This document shows positions 11,848-24,387 of a stretch of DNA of 64,000 nucleotides, piece after piece. Position 1 is the stretch's first letter. Every line of letters starts with the position of its first letter. The notes below the pieces were generated by a model. That model made no database searches. It worked only from the letters and a program-made list of their open reading frames with translations, and was not told the DNA's origin. The position numbers were made by a program, and so were the translations under genes. The DNA comes from Casuarina equisetifolia (taxonomy: Eukaryota; Streptophyta; Magnoliopsida; Fagales; Casuarinaceae): NCBI GenBank assembly GCA_028551475.1, contig CM052361.1:8377501-8441500 (forward strand), read 5' to 3'.

Positions 11848-13293
11848 TGTTCGGTGAATTTTAAATACAAGTGAACATGTCGAACAAGTAATATAATGAT
11901 AAGAAAAGTATCATCTCACGAAGATTGGTGAATACTAAACTAATTAAATACTAATGATGAATAAATCCTAAAATTTATCTAGCAAATCAAAATATTGTTG
12001 ATGATGAATTAAAATTTAAAACTTTCAAAACGAAAACTCAAGACTAATTAAAATTGAATCCAAGTAAGAAAAATCAAGATGAGAAACATGTTAGAGCTTC
12101 CGATTTCACCATAACTACTAGATATGAATTTTTATAGTTTATGCCTACAAGAATGATATTACCCATGTGATGGCGGAACTTCCTAATTTATTTACTATCC
12201 TATGTCTAGGTATAGCAAACCTATTTAGTTCATTAATTCACTATATCTCTATATGTGAATTGAAACAAACCAAATGCATTAGGATTTGTGAATATTCCTG
12301 GTTTACAATAAATCTTTCGATCATCTTATCACCAAAAGCCACACAAATAACATGGTATATGTCTATCCACATTTAATTCATGGTTATATATTATAAAAAG
12401 CAATTGCATATTATTACCTTTCAGTCTCTAACATGCACATCATATCATTCAAGTGGTGGCCAATCACTTAAAAGCATTAAGAATAAATAATATATAACTC
12501 ACATAAATAAAATATCTTGCAAAACATAAAAACTTATGAAATTCACATCATCATAGTTAGGCTACATCTTCGCTCTAACAAAAGAAATTTAGAACATAAT
12601 GAAATAACAAACCAAAGCAATAGTAGAAATTAAGCAAAACATCTTAAATAGAAAAACAGGAAAGTTGTCACCACACTATCTTTTCTTTAAGAATTCCTCA
12701 CAGAATTCCTACAATTCAAGAATGATAAGAAGTAGAGGGAAGCTTTCGCGCCTCTATTTCTCTTTTTCTTTCTTGGTTTTCTCTTTCTTCTCTCACTTTT
12801 TCTCTCTTCTTTGGTTGATTTCGGCGGCAACACACGGCTTCTTCTTCTTTTCTCTCTCTTCTCTCTCTTCTCTCTCTTCTCTCTCCTATTCTCCTCTACT
12901 CTTGTGCAGCGCCTTCTCCTCTCCTTTTAATTCACGTTCCTTTGCCTTTTTATTCTATCTTGGGATGCGTGCCCTAAGATTCTCCCTTAATAATTCACTT
13001 TTTTGCCCTTTTTCCTTTATTTCCTTTCTTGTCCTTTCTTGTCCTTTTCCTCCTCTTTTGCTGCTTTACACGTTGCCTCCTCTTTTCTTCTTTTAACTTC
13101 TTTTTCTTTCCTTGTCTTCTTCACGTGCCTTTTTGTAACTTTCTCTTCCTTTATTTCTTTTGCTCTTTTGGGGTTTGCTGCATAAATAACACCAGTTTAC
13201 ATAAATATATCAAAGCTTAAATATTATCTTATAAAACTTGTATTATTTATATCCTAAAATAGTCAAAATAACTCTATAAAAATAGAGTTATCA
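11848..13293 (-). repeat. 5' LTR of Athila element (right side)
   Basis: Nearly identical to 3922-5357. Differences seen include a few transitions and a CT-rich microsatellite of longer length around 12855-12890. It carries the U3 promoter on the minus strand for the element. It is followed on the right by GTACA. Confidence 0.92.
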
Positions 13294-13298
13294 GTACA
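13294..13298. repeat. Target site duplication GTACA, right copy (Athila element)
   Basis: Exact partner of 3917-3921. Copia element 1 sequence continues from here. Confidence 0.9.
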
Positions 13299-16200
13299 TT
13301 AAGCTAGATTCTAGCCATGTCCACCAACATGGTGGTCACCTAGCTTTGGACCTCCGCTCCTTCATCATGGCATGGGATTTTCTCAAGAAATCCTACACTG
13401 CACAATCCTTTGTGTGAGCTTCCTCCCTTCGTCTCCAACTTCACACCATTACCAAAAACTCTTGATTCGTCATCGAATTCCTACATGAGTACACCAAATA
13501 GTTATTTCATGGTTTTGGGGAGGAGTACGACACTTTCGCAACATCAGTGTTGGTCCAAAATCAAACCACCCCGCTTAGTTGTGAGGCTTTGCACAGTCAA
13601 ATTCTGACCTAAAAAGGCCATTTGAGTCATTACATGACCATTGCTGTTACATTGACAGCCTTTATGTTATACCCTGGATCCTTCTAAGATCACCTTCCCC
13701 TCAACCCATTTCTCCCTTCATCTTGACCCAACCCATGTTGCGAGCCTGCATTCAACCTCCCAGCCCACCTATGATGGGCTTTTACCCACTCCCCTTGCCC
13801 AGCCCTAGCCCAACTGAAACCCAAATAGGGGTCGACATCGTAATAGGCCCTTATGCCATCTTTGTTGTTGAACAAGCCATCATGTCGCAAATGATTCAAC
13901 CCAAACTTTAGCCCACCACTCAACCTTCGGCCTAAGCCCATCCCTCTCTGCATGCTCACCTCAATTATCTTACACCTTACCCCCATTTAATCCCCTCATC
14001 CCCTATAGGCCTATTATAGTTATCCTACACCTTCCCCTGTATGCCCACAATAGTTACCATACACCCTACCCTATCAAATCCTACCCCTTAGCTCAATTTT
14101 CCTCTGTTCCTCCTCCCATCTCTAATTATGGCCCCTTAACTCCTCCTTTTGCCTTAGATACTGCCTTTTGGCTTTCTGATTCTTGTGCCTCCCATCATGT
14201 CATCGACTTTTTAGCAGCCCTGTCCCATGTGACCCCTTATGCTAGACATCAACAACTCACTATAGATGATGATGTCTCTCTTCCCACCACTTACATAAGT
14301 ACTCTTTGCACTCCCACTTTCCAGTTCTCCAATGTTCTTGTTGTCCTTTCTATTGTTAAAAATCTCTTATATGTTTCTAAATTCATTTTAGATAACAATT
14401 TTTATTTCTTGTTTTTATCCATTCATTTTTAGGCTATGTCTTACCATTCAGGACAAGTCGTCCACCATGGACCTTGTGATCATGGTCTCTATTGTATGCC
14501 TCATGTTGGCATTTCCTTTTATCCTCGTGCTTTTGTTGCCTTTAGCCCTAGTCTTCTTGTGTTATGGCACTAACGTCTTAGTTATCCATCGTGTAATTCT
14601 CATTCCTTTTTTGAAGTCCTTTTCAATAAAATATTCCTTCCTCCTCCTTTCCCCTTTGTACAGCATGCACCCTTAGTAAGAACCATCACCACCCCCGTCC
14701 CCCTACTAAGTCTAGGTCATTTATTCCTTTTCAATTAGTTTGTTTTGATATACGGGGCCTTACCCTTGTTGAATCTTCTAATGGCAATAAATTTTGTGTT
14801 TCGTTGATTTTTTTTTTTTGCTTCCCTTAGCTTTACACTTTTCACACTTGCTCTTAATTTTTCATTATTTTTATAAATTTTCACATGTTTGTCGAGAATT
14901 AGTTTCTCTACAGACTTTAGGCGATTCAGTGTGATGGTGCACTAGAGTTTTTCTCATTTGCCTTCCGAACCTACCTTCAACAACATGGCATTCACCAATG
15001 CCTCTCTTATCCCTACTTTCATTCCAAAATAGTGTTGTAGAGTGCAAGTATCGCCACATTGTTAAAACTAGTTTCACTCTTCTCACTCAAGCTACTATCC
15101 CAACACACTTTTGAGATTTTACATTTAAGATGGACATGTTCTTGATCAACTACTTTCCCACCCCACTACTTGGCCATCGCCTCCCTAGTAGGTGCTCTTT
15201 CACTGCCCTTCAGACTTTTCCTATCTTCAGGTTCTTGGTTGTACGGTCTTTCCCTATCTTCGGCTATATGCTCCACATAAGCTTACACCTCATTCTTTTG
15301 CATGCATCTTCCTTTGCTATCCTTCGGGCTATTAAGGGTATCATTACTACTAGCACATCTTCATTAATTGCAGATGTTGTTTTCCATAAGGGCATCTTCC
15401 CTTATTATCAACCATCCCTTTGCTTCCTCTTCTCCCTCCTCCCACCATTATCCTAGTTCTTATCCTTGTACCTTTTCCCTTGTTATCCCTCATCCCACCC
15501 TTCGTTTGGTCACTTGTCTTCAAGATGGCACCATTGCCCGCTACACCTTCACCCGCCACTAAACCTTTGCCTTCACCATTGCTGCCCATCCCTACCTCAA
15601 ACCTACTTGTTACTTTTAGGTAGTTCATGGTCCTTAGTGGCGTGAGTCCATGGTGGTTGAGTACATGACTCTTGTCCAGGATGGCACTTAGATTTTTGTT
15701 CCCCCGCCACTTGGCATCTACCCCATTGGTTGCAAACGGATCTTCATGTTCAAGCTTCAATCATATGGTTTTCTTAAGCTCTATAAAGCACACCTTGTTG
15801 CTAAAGGCTTTCATTAGCAAGAGAGCATCAACTTCACTAAGACTTTTAGTCTAGTTTCCAAACCGTTTACCGTCTATACCATTCTATCTATTGCCTACTC
15901 CCTTGTCTGGTCCATTTATCAGTTAGATGTTTCCAATGTTTTTCTTCATAGGCATCTCACTAAAGTAATGTACATGAAACAACCTCAAGGCTTTGTCGAC
16001 CCTTTTCCACCATCACATATGTGTCATCTCTACCACTCTCTGTATGGCTTGAAGCAGGCTCCTTAAGTGTGGTACCAATAGTTAAGCTCTTTTCTCACCT
16101 CTATTAACTTTGTCATCTCTGTTGTCGACACTTTATTGTTCACTCTTCACATTCCTCGATACAACATCATCTTACTCATCTATGTTGATAACATTATTCT

Positions 16201-17127
16201 GAGCAGGTCTCCTCAGACCCCCTTTATTGCTCTTTTACAAACATTACAGTAGGATTTTGCCTTCAAGGACCTTGGCCTCTTCATTACTTTCTTGGAGTTA
16301 AGGTGCAACCCAATTCTAACGATTTCATTCTTCATTAGGCCAAGTTCACTTAGGACATTATCACCCATGCCAAGATGACTAATACCAAGTCTATCTCCAC
16401 TCATTACACCACTGATGAACCTTTCTTTCTATGGCATGGTGAGCCCTTCCTAAACCCTACTTTTTATTGTAACATTGCCAGTGCCTTGCAATATTTAACA
16501 CTCACTCATTTTGACATTACCTATTCAATCAACACCGTTTGCCAGTTTCTTCACCACCTCACCACTAATCATTGGCAAACTATCAAATGCATCCTGCATT
16601 ACTTGGCTAACACTTCTCACCTTGGCCTTCGTCTCACTTTTAGCCCCTCCACCTCTCTTCATGCATTCTTCGACATTAGTTGGGTTGGTAATCACGATGA
16701 TAAGTGCTTGGTTGGTGGTTTCTACATCTTTATTAGCAAGAACCTTATATCTTAGAGTTCTCATAAGTAACACATTGTCACACGCTCTAGCACAAAAGTT
16801 AGGTACAAGTCCCTTAGCAACACCATTGCTGAACTCATATGGATTAAATATCTTTTCCGAGATCTCCGTGCCCTACCCTTTCATCCACCAACTTTGTAGT
16901 GCAACAACTTATATGTTCTCTACCTGACTGTCAATCCTGTCTTCCATGCTCCCACTAAACATATTAAGATTGACTTCCACTTTATCTGGGAGCGTCTGGC
17001 TCGTGGTCAACTTCATTTGTAATTAATTTCCTTAGTGGACCAACTTGTGAACATCTTCATTAAAGGACTTTCCTTAGCACATTTTTGCCTTTTTCACTCC
17101 AAGCTAACAATGCAATCTACCCTTTTA
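13299..17127 (+). pseudogene. Copia element 1 gag-pol remnants (protease, integrase, RT, RNase H)
   Basis: Plus-strand copia motifs appear in order, split over several frames. Gag C-terminus lies at about 13430-13610. The protease stretch near 14165-14420 reads SDSCASHH (an altered DSGASHH), followed by NVLVVLSIVKNLLYVSKF. Integrase traces lie at about 14640-15120. RT lies at about 15690-16330, with a VYHSLYGLKQAP-like block near 16030 and an altered YVDN at about 16180. The RT tail and RNase H lie at about 16380-17100 (FDITYSINTVCQFLHHLT, HWQTIKCILHYLA). Dozens of stops make it non-functional. TAG/TAA codons often replace CAG/CAA, as expected for cytosine deamination in methylated repeats. 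Confidence 0.85.
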
Positions 17128-17140
17128 GCTTATGGAGGGA
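17128..17140 (+). other. Polypurine tract of copia element 1
   Basis: GCTTATGGAGGGA directly precedes the 3' LTR and fits a copia plus-strand priming site. Confidence 0.7.
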
Positions 17141-17529
17141 CATTAAAGGACATGTCCACAACCACGTCAGCATCTATGTTAGAGTCTACGACACGTCAGC
17201 CCTGACCTGAATGGTGCCATGCATCTTGATTAACCCGGTTAAATATTTGACAAAAACCCACAATCAAATCCCTCGCACTCACTCAATTTCCTTGTTATCA
17301 CCATCACCAAATTTCTTACCATATTAACTGATTTGATTGTGCATTCTTTTTGTTTGTAAATCTTGTATAGCTTTATATATTCAATTGTATCAATGTGTGT
17401 AATTTTATATGGAAATCAATCAATTGAAAATTTACAAAAACTAAAGTTTCATGTTCTTCCTCTATTCTTCATCTTCCTCGTTAAAATCTAGATTCTCATT
17501 ACCTAACATGAGTTCTCCTTATTCTTTTA
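17141..17529 (+). repeat. 3' LTR of copia element 1
   Basis: Aligns with 3234-3639 with many substitutions. Its first two bases are CA instead of TG. It ends at TTCTTTTA (CA to TA change) and is followed by the GGAAC duplication at 17530-17534. Confidence 0.9.
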
Positions 17530-17771
17530 GGAACATTTTCTCTTAACATTTTTCATGTGCTAAACATATTTAGGATTTAAGATTAAACAACCAAAATGAG
17601 GGGATTTGAACTAAGGTACTTATTTTGCAAGGTCTTCCACATGAATTCTGCAAGGTCTTCAACTAAACTTCAAGGACTATTTGTATAAATTTATACTTAT
17701 AAATTTCACTACAAATAAATAATATTATAATTATAAAATAAAATAAAATAAAATAAAATAAAAATAAATAC

Positions 17772-17982
17772 AATTAAATTATTCATAAATAAGGTCAAAA
17801 ATAAATTATTTGAGATTATAAACAAACTGATTTAAAAATAATACCATCCCTATTTATTTCACCCAACTAATTTGATACTTTGTTAATAAATTAAGGAACC
17901 AAGTTGTTCAAAATTCAAATTGAAGATAGAATTACAAAGATAATAAAATATTTTGACCTTATTTATGAATAATACAATTAAA
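17772..17982. repeat. Inverted repeat, arms about 33 bp, loop about 145 bp
   Basis: The arm at 17772-17804 (reading ATTCATAAATAAGGTCAAAA inside) is the near-exact reverse complement of 17948-17982 (reading TTTTGACCTTATTTATGAAT inside), with a couple of mismatches and a 2-base slip. It could be a small MITE or a hairpin-forming AT-rich relic. I see no clear flanking target duplication. Confidence 0.6.
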
Positions 17983-18515
17983 TTTTTTATTCAAATCTAC
18001 AATAGGATCTATTTAAAATAAAATTATAAATCAAGAAAAACCCTTCTACATAATTACTTATTCACCCATCCATATTCTTAAATATTGTTAATTTGCAACA
18101 ACTAAAATATCTCTAATTTTTTGTCAGCAACTAGAATAACACAAAGTATAAAGGTTATTGAATTAGGAAGAAAGTCATTGGAGTTGTTCTTGTTGAAGAT
18201 TTGCTTTCTAGGCAACAGTGATGTGGTAAGTTCATCATGTATATGCCACTTATTTATTAAGTGCAAAGGCATTAAAGGAGTATTGAATAAAATAGCAGAA
18301 ATGGTGGAACTGCATATTGAAACTAAAGAAGTACTAAATAAATTAAAACTAATGCTAGATTCATTTCATAATTAGAAGATTCATCAAATGAACATGCATA
18401 CACTTGTATAGCAATCTATATATGTTATGTTGTAATAAGTACTGCAAGGCTTTTTGGTCATTTCCTTATGATATAAGTGGAATGAGCAATATAACTCTTG
18501 TATTGTAACATACCA

Positions 18516-18542
18516 TGTGTGTGTGTGAGAGAGAGAGAGAGA
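18516..18542. repeat. (GT)n(GA)n microsatellite
   Basis: A compound dinucleotide run: TG repeats passing directly into AG repeats. Confidence 0.9.
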
Positions 18543-18688
18543 ATAATGTGTACATGAGTGAGCAATGAGTGCAATTTGTGTGCTTAAAGAGTGTGAACTG
18601 TGAGAGTGCTTGTAAGCCACCGAAAAAGGAAGAAGTTGCCTCTAAAGTGGAAGTAGGGTATCTTTTTGGCCTGAACCAATTTATATCA

Positions 18689-19059
18689 TGTTAAGTTTGG
18701 AGTAAATTAGTAAGGGTAAATATGTAACTACAATGTTTATATTATGGGTAGTTTGTAGGGTTACCCAATCCTATTCAGTTTGGAATTCCCTAATGCTAGT
18801 ATAAAAGAAAATACTATAAGAAAACCTAGTTATGAGGTTGAAGAGATTAGTGTGAGAGATAGAGAGAAAACAAAGGTTTTTTGTATACACTATAACCTTT
18901 CTCATCATAGTGAAGAATTACTCCTTAGGCCAAAGATGTAGGGATTATCCCAAACCTCATAATTCTTATATGTCTTTTCTTGACTAATATTCTATTTGTG
19001 TGTATGATGAGATCCTGAAAGACTTCATAAATTTGAGATTCATAAGTTTGTTTTCAACA
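18689..19059 (+). repeat. 5' LTR of copia element 2
   Basis: Begins TGTTAAGTTTGGAGT and ends TTTTCAACA. It contains a TATA-like TAGTATAAAAGAAA stretch near 18800, probably the U3 promoter. The following ATTAGTATTGGCACC looks like an eroded initiator tRNA-Met primer site. Confidence 0.88.
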
Positions 19060-19999
19060 AATTAGTATTGGCACCTAGGTTCATAAATTAGGGCCAAGGC
19101 TCTTTTTTCATCAGGTAGTAAGTGGAAGAACGGTTATTTGGTGTGAACTTGGCATACTACACATAAAAGAAAAGTTGTTAACAAAGGTTTTGTTCAAAGA
19201 AACTTTTTGTCGAACACGTGAAATGTAACACACAGTGGGAAAAGCCAATTAAGATATGGATTTTCTTCCCTAGACTTTGTTTGTATGATTTCTAACTTCT
19301 CTATGGCTAGAACCTACTAGATTTTGTTAGAAAATTGATTGGAGGACTGCCAATTACAATGAATCCGTGTGGCCCAAAAAAAGAATTTGCAATTCCTTTT
19401 TGGTTTGACCATTTTGTGGAGCAAAGTAGCACCCTATAGACTTATTGGAAGCCAATATATCGATTGGCATTCTTTTTTTTTTGTCAATAAAGAACAATGA
19501 CAGAAGAAAATAGGTCCATCAACCTGTAATTCGACTCGAGTTAACTTGCATTGACCCTTTAACCTAATTCAAAGTTGACCCACTGACTCAGATTTTAAGT
19601 TGACCCAAAATCCGTTGACCCTAACCCATAGATGAGATCCAAAGACTTGGTCTAGCCCAAGATACAAACCCCACTAGTCTTGTGATTGTTGACCATTAAT
19701 CATTGACCATTGACTTCGCCCATGAACTACATGCGCCAGACAAAGTTTTCAGGTGATTTTTGTAGTATTTTTTGTGATTCTTTGGGAGATATTTTGACTA
19801 TCTTTGGGTATAATTTGAGGGGTATTTTGGTTAATTTGGTTGGCATTTGTTGTGGGATATTTTGATAATTTTACACTTTTAATTTCTATTTGAGGGGGAA
19901 GTCAAAATAAAGTTTATTTATTATGATAGGCAATATGAATACTTTTGATAGAGGTGTAATATGTTAAATTCATCTAATTTTCAAACTTGGAAGTCATAG

Positions 20000-20398
20000 A
20001 TGGAAGACTACTTGATTAGTATAAATCTGTATGATGTTGTGGAAAGAGATTCAACTAAACTTAAGAAGCTAACTAATAAAGAGTGGGAGAAGTTAAACAA
20101 GAAAAATGTTTCACAAATCAAACAATTTGTTAAGGACAATATTTATCACCATATTGCACAAGAGACTAAAGCAAGTAAACTATGGAAGAAGCTTAAGGCT
20201 ATCTATAAACACAAGACTCCTTATAACAAGATTTCCCTACGTAAGAGGTTGATCAATTTGAAGTACAAGGTAGGACAATCAATGACAAAGTTCTTAAGTG
20301 AATTTAAGTCTTTGGTAAACCAATTGACGACAGTAAAGATTTTTTTAGAAGATGAATTGCAAGCAATGTTACTGTTGAGTAACTTACCTAATAATTGA
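20000..20398 (+). pseudogene. Copia element 2 gag (UBN2-type capsid) fragment
   Basis: A 132-residue frame with the copia gag pattern: a short N-terminal strand before MEDYLISINLYDVV, then ETKASKLWKKLKAIYKHKT, RLINLKYKVGQSMTKFLSEFKSLVNQL, and DDE(L)QAMLLLSNLP. A stop follows LSNLPNN, where relatives continue. The frame is also open a little upstream (KFNSSNFQTWKSQ-like residues from about 19960), broken by one stop. Confidence 0.85.
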
Positions 20399-20639
20399 CA
20401 GACATTGGTAGTCACTCTTATGAACATAACTCCAGGCAACATTTTGAGTATAAAGATAGTCTATGAAAGTTTGCTTAATGAAGAAATCATAGTAAATAAG
20501 TAAAGAGCATATGGACATACCTAAGTTTTAGTTACAGAAAGGAGGGGGATAAGTAAGCATGCATACAGAAATAAAGATAGAAGTAAGAGCAAAGGTAGAA
20601 GCAAGAGAATAACACCAAATTTTGATAGATCACGTGGAG

Positions 20640-23600
20640 TATCATGTTTAAGGATTAAGTGTTATCATTGTGGTAAGTTTGACCATTATAAGAGAGATTA
20701 TAGAAGGCTTAAGGAAGAAGAATTAAGAAATGAAGGAAATGAAGTTGAAAATGATACAGTGGCAACTACATCCAATATTAGGGATATTATTACCTTTTGT
20801 GATCCTCATATCAATATCTCATATCAGGTTTTGTCTTGGATTGTCGATCTTGGTGCCTTTTTTCATGCCACCCCACTTGAAAGGTTTTCACATCTTATAC
20901 AGATAATGATTTTTAGTGAGTTAGCTTAGGGAATAATGCACATGCAAAAATAGTTGGCATTAGAGATGTAATTTTGAAAATTGGTGTTAGATGTAAGCTA
21001 GTACTGAAAAATATTAAGCATATTCCTAAGATTTGCTTTAACTTGATTTTTACTGACATCTTTATGATGAGGGATATAATAATTACTTTGGTGGAGGTAA
21101 ATGGAAACTCAATAAAGGTTCTCTCATACTTGCAAATGGTAGAAGGTCAATCTTCTCTACAAGATTGAAGCTAGTATTCATAAAGGTAAGGTAAACATGG
21201 TAAAAGATATCCACATGGAACTATGGCACAAATGACTTGGACATCTGAGAAAGAAGAAACTTTCAGAATTTGATAAAGAACAAAATCATATAAGGAATCA
21301 ATGGCATTGATTTGCAATTAAAGCCTTGTGGCCACTGCTTAGTTAGAAAGTAATGTAGAGTCTTATTTCAAAGAAAGCCCCCGCCTATAAGAAAACATGT
21401 TCTTGATTTGATTCATTAAAATGCGTGTATGTTAAAGGTGAAAAATTTTGGTGGCACTATGTGTTTTGTTACCTTTATTGATGATCATTCCAAAAAGGTA
21501 TGATCTTATACATTGAAGACTAAGGATTAGGTTTTTGAGGTCTTTAAGCAGTTTCAAGCTATGGTTAAGAAAGCAACTGGAAGAAAATTAAAATGTGTCC
21601 GTACAGATAATGGAGATGAATACATAGGGATGTTTAAAGAATATTGTAGAACTTAGGGTATTAAGCTTAAGAAGACAATTCCTAAAACTTTAGAGTATAA
21701 TGGGGTTGTAGAATGGATGAATAAAACTATTGTTGAAAGAATCAAGTGTATGCTTCCACATTTTAGATTATCTCAATTATTTTGGGGTGAAGCAATGTGT
21801 ACTATAGTAGATCTCATTAACTTGTCTCTTTCAGTTCCATTAAAAGGTGATCTATCTAAGAGAGTATGGACTAGCAAGGAGGTTTCTTTTAAACACTTAA
21901 GAGTATTTGGCTGGAGGGCATATGTTCACATTCCTAAGGATAAGAGGAACAAACTTGATGATAAAACTTAAGATTGCATCTTCTTGGGCTATGGACATGA
22001 CGAGTTTGGATATATATTATGAGATTTAGTTATAAAGAAGCTAATCAAAAGTAGAGATGTTATTTTCTTTAAAGATCAAACTATTAAAGATCATAAGAAA
22101 ACTAAAAAGTCAAAAGTTGTTAGTGAAAGTCTTAAGGACATAACCTCACCTTCCTCTTCCCCAATAATCACACATGAAGGGAAAACTACACAAGAAGAGT
22201 CACTTAAAGATATAGCAAGTGAAGAAGTTCCTAAAACTATAGTTATTAAAGAATTTAGAGGACATGTTGATAATCATCTAGTTAAGTCATCAACCTAGCT
22301 CCTAGTGAGAAAATCTAGCAAAGAACATCAACCTTCATTGAAATATCCACCATATGAGTACTTGATGCAAATTGATAGGGGAAGAACTGTAATACTATGA
22401 AGAAGCTAATGAATGTAAGCACAAAAGAGAGTAAAAGAAAGTAATGCAAGAGGAGATAAATTCCTTGTAGAAAACCACACTTATAACCTTTTAATGTTAC
22501 CTAAAGGTAAGAGAGCACTTAAAAATAAGTGGGTGTACAAGTTGAAGTGAAAAAAGAACAATTCACTACCAAGGTATAAGGTGCGATTGGTTGTGAAAGG
22601 TTATGATCAAAAGAAAGGTATTGACTTTAAGGAGATTTTTTTTTCTTGTGGTGAAGGTGTCATTGATTAGAGTTATTCTTGGTTTGCTTGTTAGACTAAA
22701 CTTGGAGATAAAACAACTTGATGTGAAAACTAAATTTCTTATGGAGACTTGGAGGAAAAGATTTAAATGGAGTAACTTGAAAGCTTCATAGAGAAAGGCA
22801 AGGAAAATCTTATATGTCAATTGAAGAAGAGCTTATATGGTCTAAAACAAGCACCTCATCCATGGTACAAGAAGTTTGAGTCATTCATATTACAGCATAG
22901 TTATAACAAAACCAACTCAAACCATTATGTGTTTGTGAAGCACTTTGCATGCGATGATTTTGTCATCCTACTCTTATATGTTGATGATATGTTAATTGTT
23001 GGTTAGGACATTAAGAAAAATGTTGAGTTAAAGAATAATTTAAGCAAGTCTTTCATGATGAAAGATTTATGACTAGTAAAATGATTCCTTGATATGAAAG
23101 TTAAACGTGATAAAGAACATGGAAAGTTATGGTTATCTCAAAAGAAGTATATACAAAAGGTACTTCAGAGATTTTGCATGAATAAGGCGAAAGTAATAAG
23201 TACTCCACTTGTAAGTCATTCAAGCTAAGTAAGAAGCATATGCCTAAAAGTAAGAGTGAGATTGAATATATAAAGAAAATACCTTACGCATCTGTGATTG
23301 CTAGCTTGATGTATGTTGTAGTAAGTACTAGACCAGATATTGCTTATGTAGTTAGAGCAATCAGTCATTTTTTTTTCAAATCCTAGTAAATGAATTGGAA
23401 AGTTATGAGGTGGTTACTCGGGTACCTTAAAGGAACTCTTAAGTTGTGTTTATGTTTTGGTAATGATGAGTCCATATTGGTTGGATATGTAGACACAAAT
23501 ATGACTGGTGACCATGATGGGAGGAGATTTACAACATGATACATGCTCATGTTTACAAAAGGAACAGTTTCATGGCAATCTAGGCTACAAGATTATGTTA

Positions 23601-24000
23601 CCTTGTCTACAAGAAAAGCATAGGATATAGCAATCACTAAGGGTAAAAAATAAGTTTTATGGATGAAGATGTTTCTTTATGAACTTGGTATTAAACAAGG
23701 GATGGTTATCTTTTACAGCGATAACGAAAGCTTCATCCGTCTCAATAAGAATACACCATCTCATTCAAGGTCTAAGCATATTGATGTTAGATATCATTGG
23801 ATTAGAGATGTATTAGAATCTAAGTAGTTAGATTTTGTGAAGATTCACACTAATGAAAATAAAGCAAATATGTTAATGAAGCCATTAACAAGAGACACGT
23901 TGTTGATACGTTAACGGGCTGCTAGAATGGACTCTAACTAGAACCAAGTCTAAAGAGCAATGTTCTTTCTCTTATGATGTAGGGATGTTGCACTAAGGTT
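20640..24000 (+). pseudogene. Copia element 2 zinc knuckle, protease, integrase, RT and RNase H remnants
   Basis: The zinc knuckle near 20659-20700 reads CYHCGKFDHYKRDY, so the last cysteine of CX2CX4HX4C has become tyrosine. The protease near 20838-20875 reads VDLGAFFHAT where DSGASFHAT is usual, so the catalytic motif is changed. Integrase fragments span about 21400-21971 (TDNGDEYIG, WMNKTIVERIKCML). RT covers about 22490-23090 with SLYGLKQAP and LLYVDDMLIVG. The RT tail and RNase H cover about 23270-23900 (KKIPYASVIASLMYVVVSTRPDIAY; SKHIDVRYHWIRDV). Stops and frameshifts occur in every domain, and many are C-to-T or G-to-A changes. Confidence 0.87.
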
Positions 24001-24018
24001 ACTCCAAAAGGGTTAAAT

Positions 24019-24387
24019 TATTAGGTTTGGAGTAAATTAGTAAGGGTAAATATGTAACTACTATGTTTATGTTATGGGTAGTTTGTAAGGTTTCCTAATC
24101 CTATTTAGTTTAGGTTTCCTTGATACTAGTATAAAAAGAAACACTATAAGAAAACCTAGTTATGAGGTTGGAAAGATTAATGTGAGAAATAAAGAGAATA
24201 CAGAGGTTTTCTACATACATGTAACCCTCCTCATCATAGTGAAGAATTGCTCTTTAGGTCGGGGACATAAAGATTATCCCATACCTCGTAATTCCTACAT
24301 GTCTTTTCTTGACTAATATTCTCTTTGTGTGTGTGGTGAAATCTTAAAAAACTCCATAATTTGATAGTCACGGGTTTGTTTTCAACA
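24019..24387 (+). repeat. 3' LTR of copia element 2
   Basis: Aligns with 18689-19059 at moderate divergence and ends TTTTCAACA. A purine-rich CCAAAAGGGTT lies just upstream (about 24004-24014) as the likely polypurine tract. Confidence 0.88.

Larger units (their letters stand above)
3922..13293 (-). mobile_element. Athila-type Ty3/gypsy LTR retrotransposon, nested, recent but defective
   Basis: This 9.37-kb element is read on the minus strand. It has LTRs of about 1.44 kb with TG...CA ends, 5-bp target duplications GTACA, a primer-binding site complementary to tRNA-Asp (11824-11841), and a polypurine tract next to the 3' LTR (5358-5375). Gag, a zinc knuckle, an Athila-style protease (DLGASIN motif), RNase H and integrase are all recognisable, in that order. 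Long LTRs, the tRNA-Asp primer site and the large non-coding region after pol (5376-6950) match the Athila lineage. The reverse transcriptase core is missing, and there are three in-frame stops and at least two frameshifts. The two LTRs differ only at a few bases and a CT-repeat indel, so insertion was recent and probably used enzymes from another copy. Confidence 0.93.
3234..17529 (+). mobile_element. Ty1/copia LTR retrotransposon (element 1), decayed, interrupted by a nested Athila element
   Basis: The element has two LTRs of about 400 bp (3234-3639 and 17141-17529), perfect GGAAC target duplications, a primer-binding site beginning TGGTATCA at 3640 and a purine-rich tract just before the 3' LTR. 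Without the nested gypsy element (3922-13293) its length is about 4.9 kb, which is normal for copia. The internal sequence reads in copia order: gag, protease, integrase, reverse transcriptase, RNase H. All are broken by many stops and frameshifts. The LTRs differ at many sites, and the 3' LTR begins CATTAAAG where the 5' LTR begins TGTTAAAG, so it is the older partner of the nest. Confidence 0.92.
17530..18688. other. AT-rich host sequence between two copia elements
   Basis: Positions 17530-17590 continue duplicate segment copy 1. An (AAAAT)n run lies at 17735-17766, an inverted repeat at 17772-17804/17948-17982, and a (GT)n(GA)n run at 18516-18542. An 84-residue open frame at 18121-18375 shows no recognised domain. 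No gene is supported. Confidence 0.6.
18689..24387 (+). mobile_element. Ty1/copia LTR retrotransposon (element 2), decayed
   Basis: LTRs of about 370 bp (18689-19059 and 24019-24387) enclose 4.96 kb with gag, zinc knuckle, protease, integrase, RT and RNase H traces in copia order on the plus strand. The 3' LTR begins TATTAGG where the 5' LTR begins TGTTAAG. Flanks TATCA and TGTCC match at three of five bases, compatible with an eroded target duplication. Total length 5.7 kb is ordinary. All coding parts contain stops. Confidence 0.9.

Noticed and set aside
17595-17615. B-box-like GGATTTGAACT stretch suggesting a tRNA
   Set aside because: No A box, no acceptor pairing and no cloverleaf around it.
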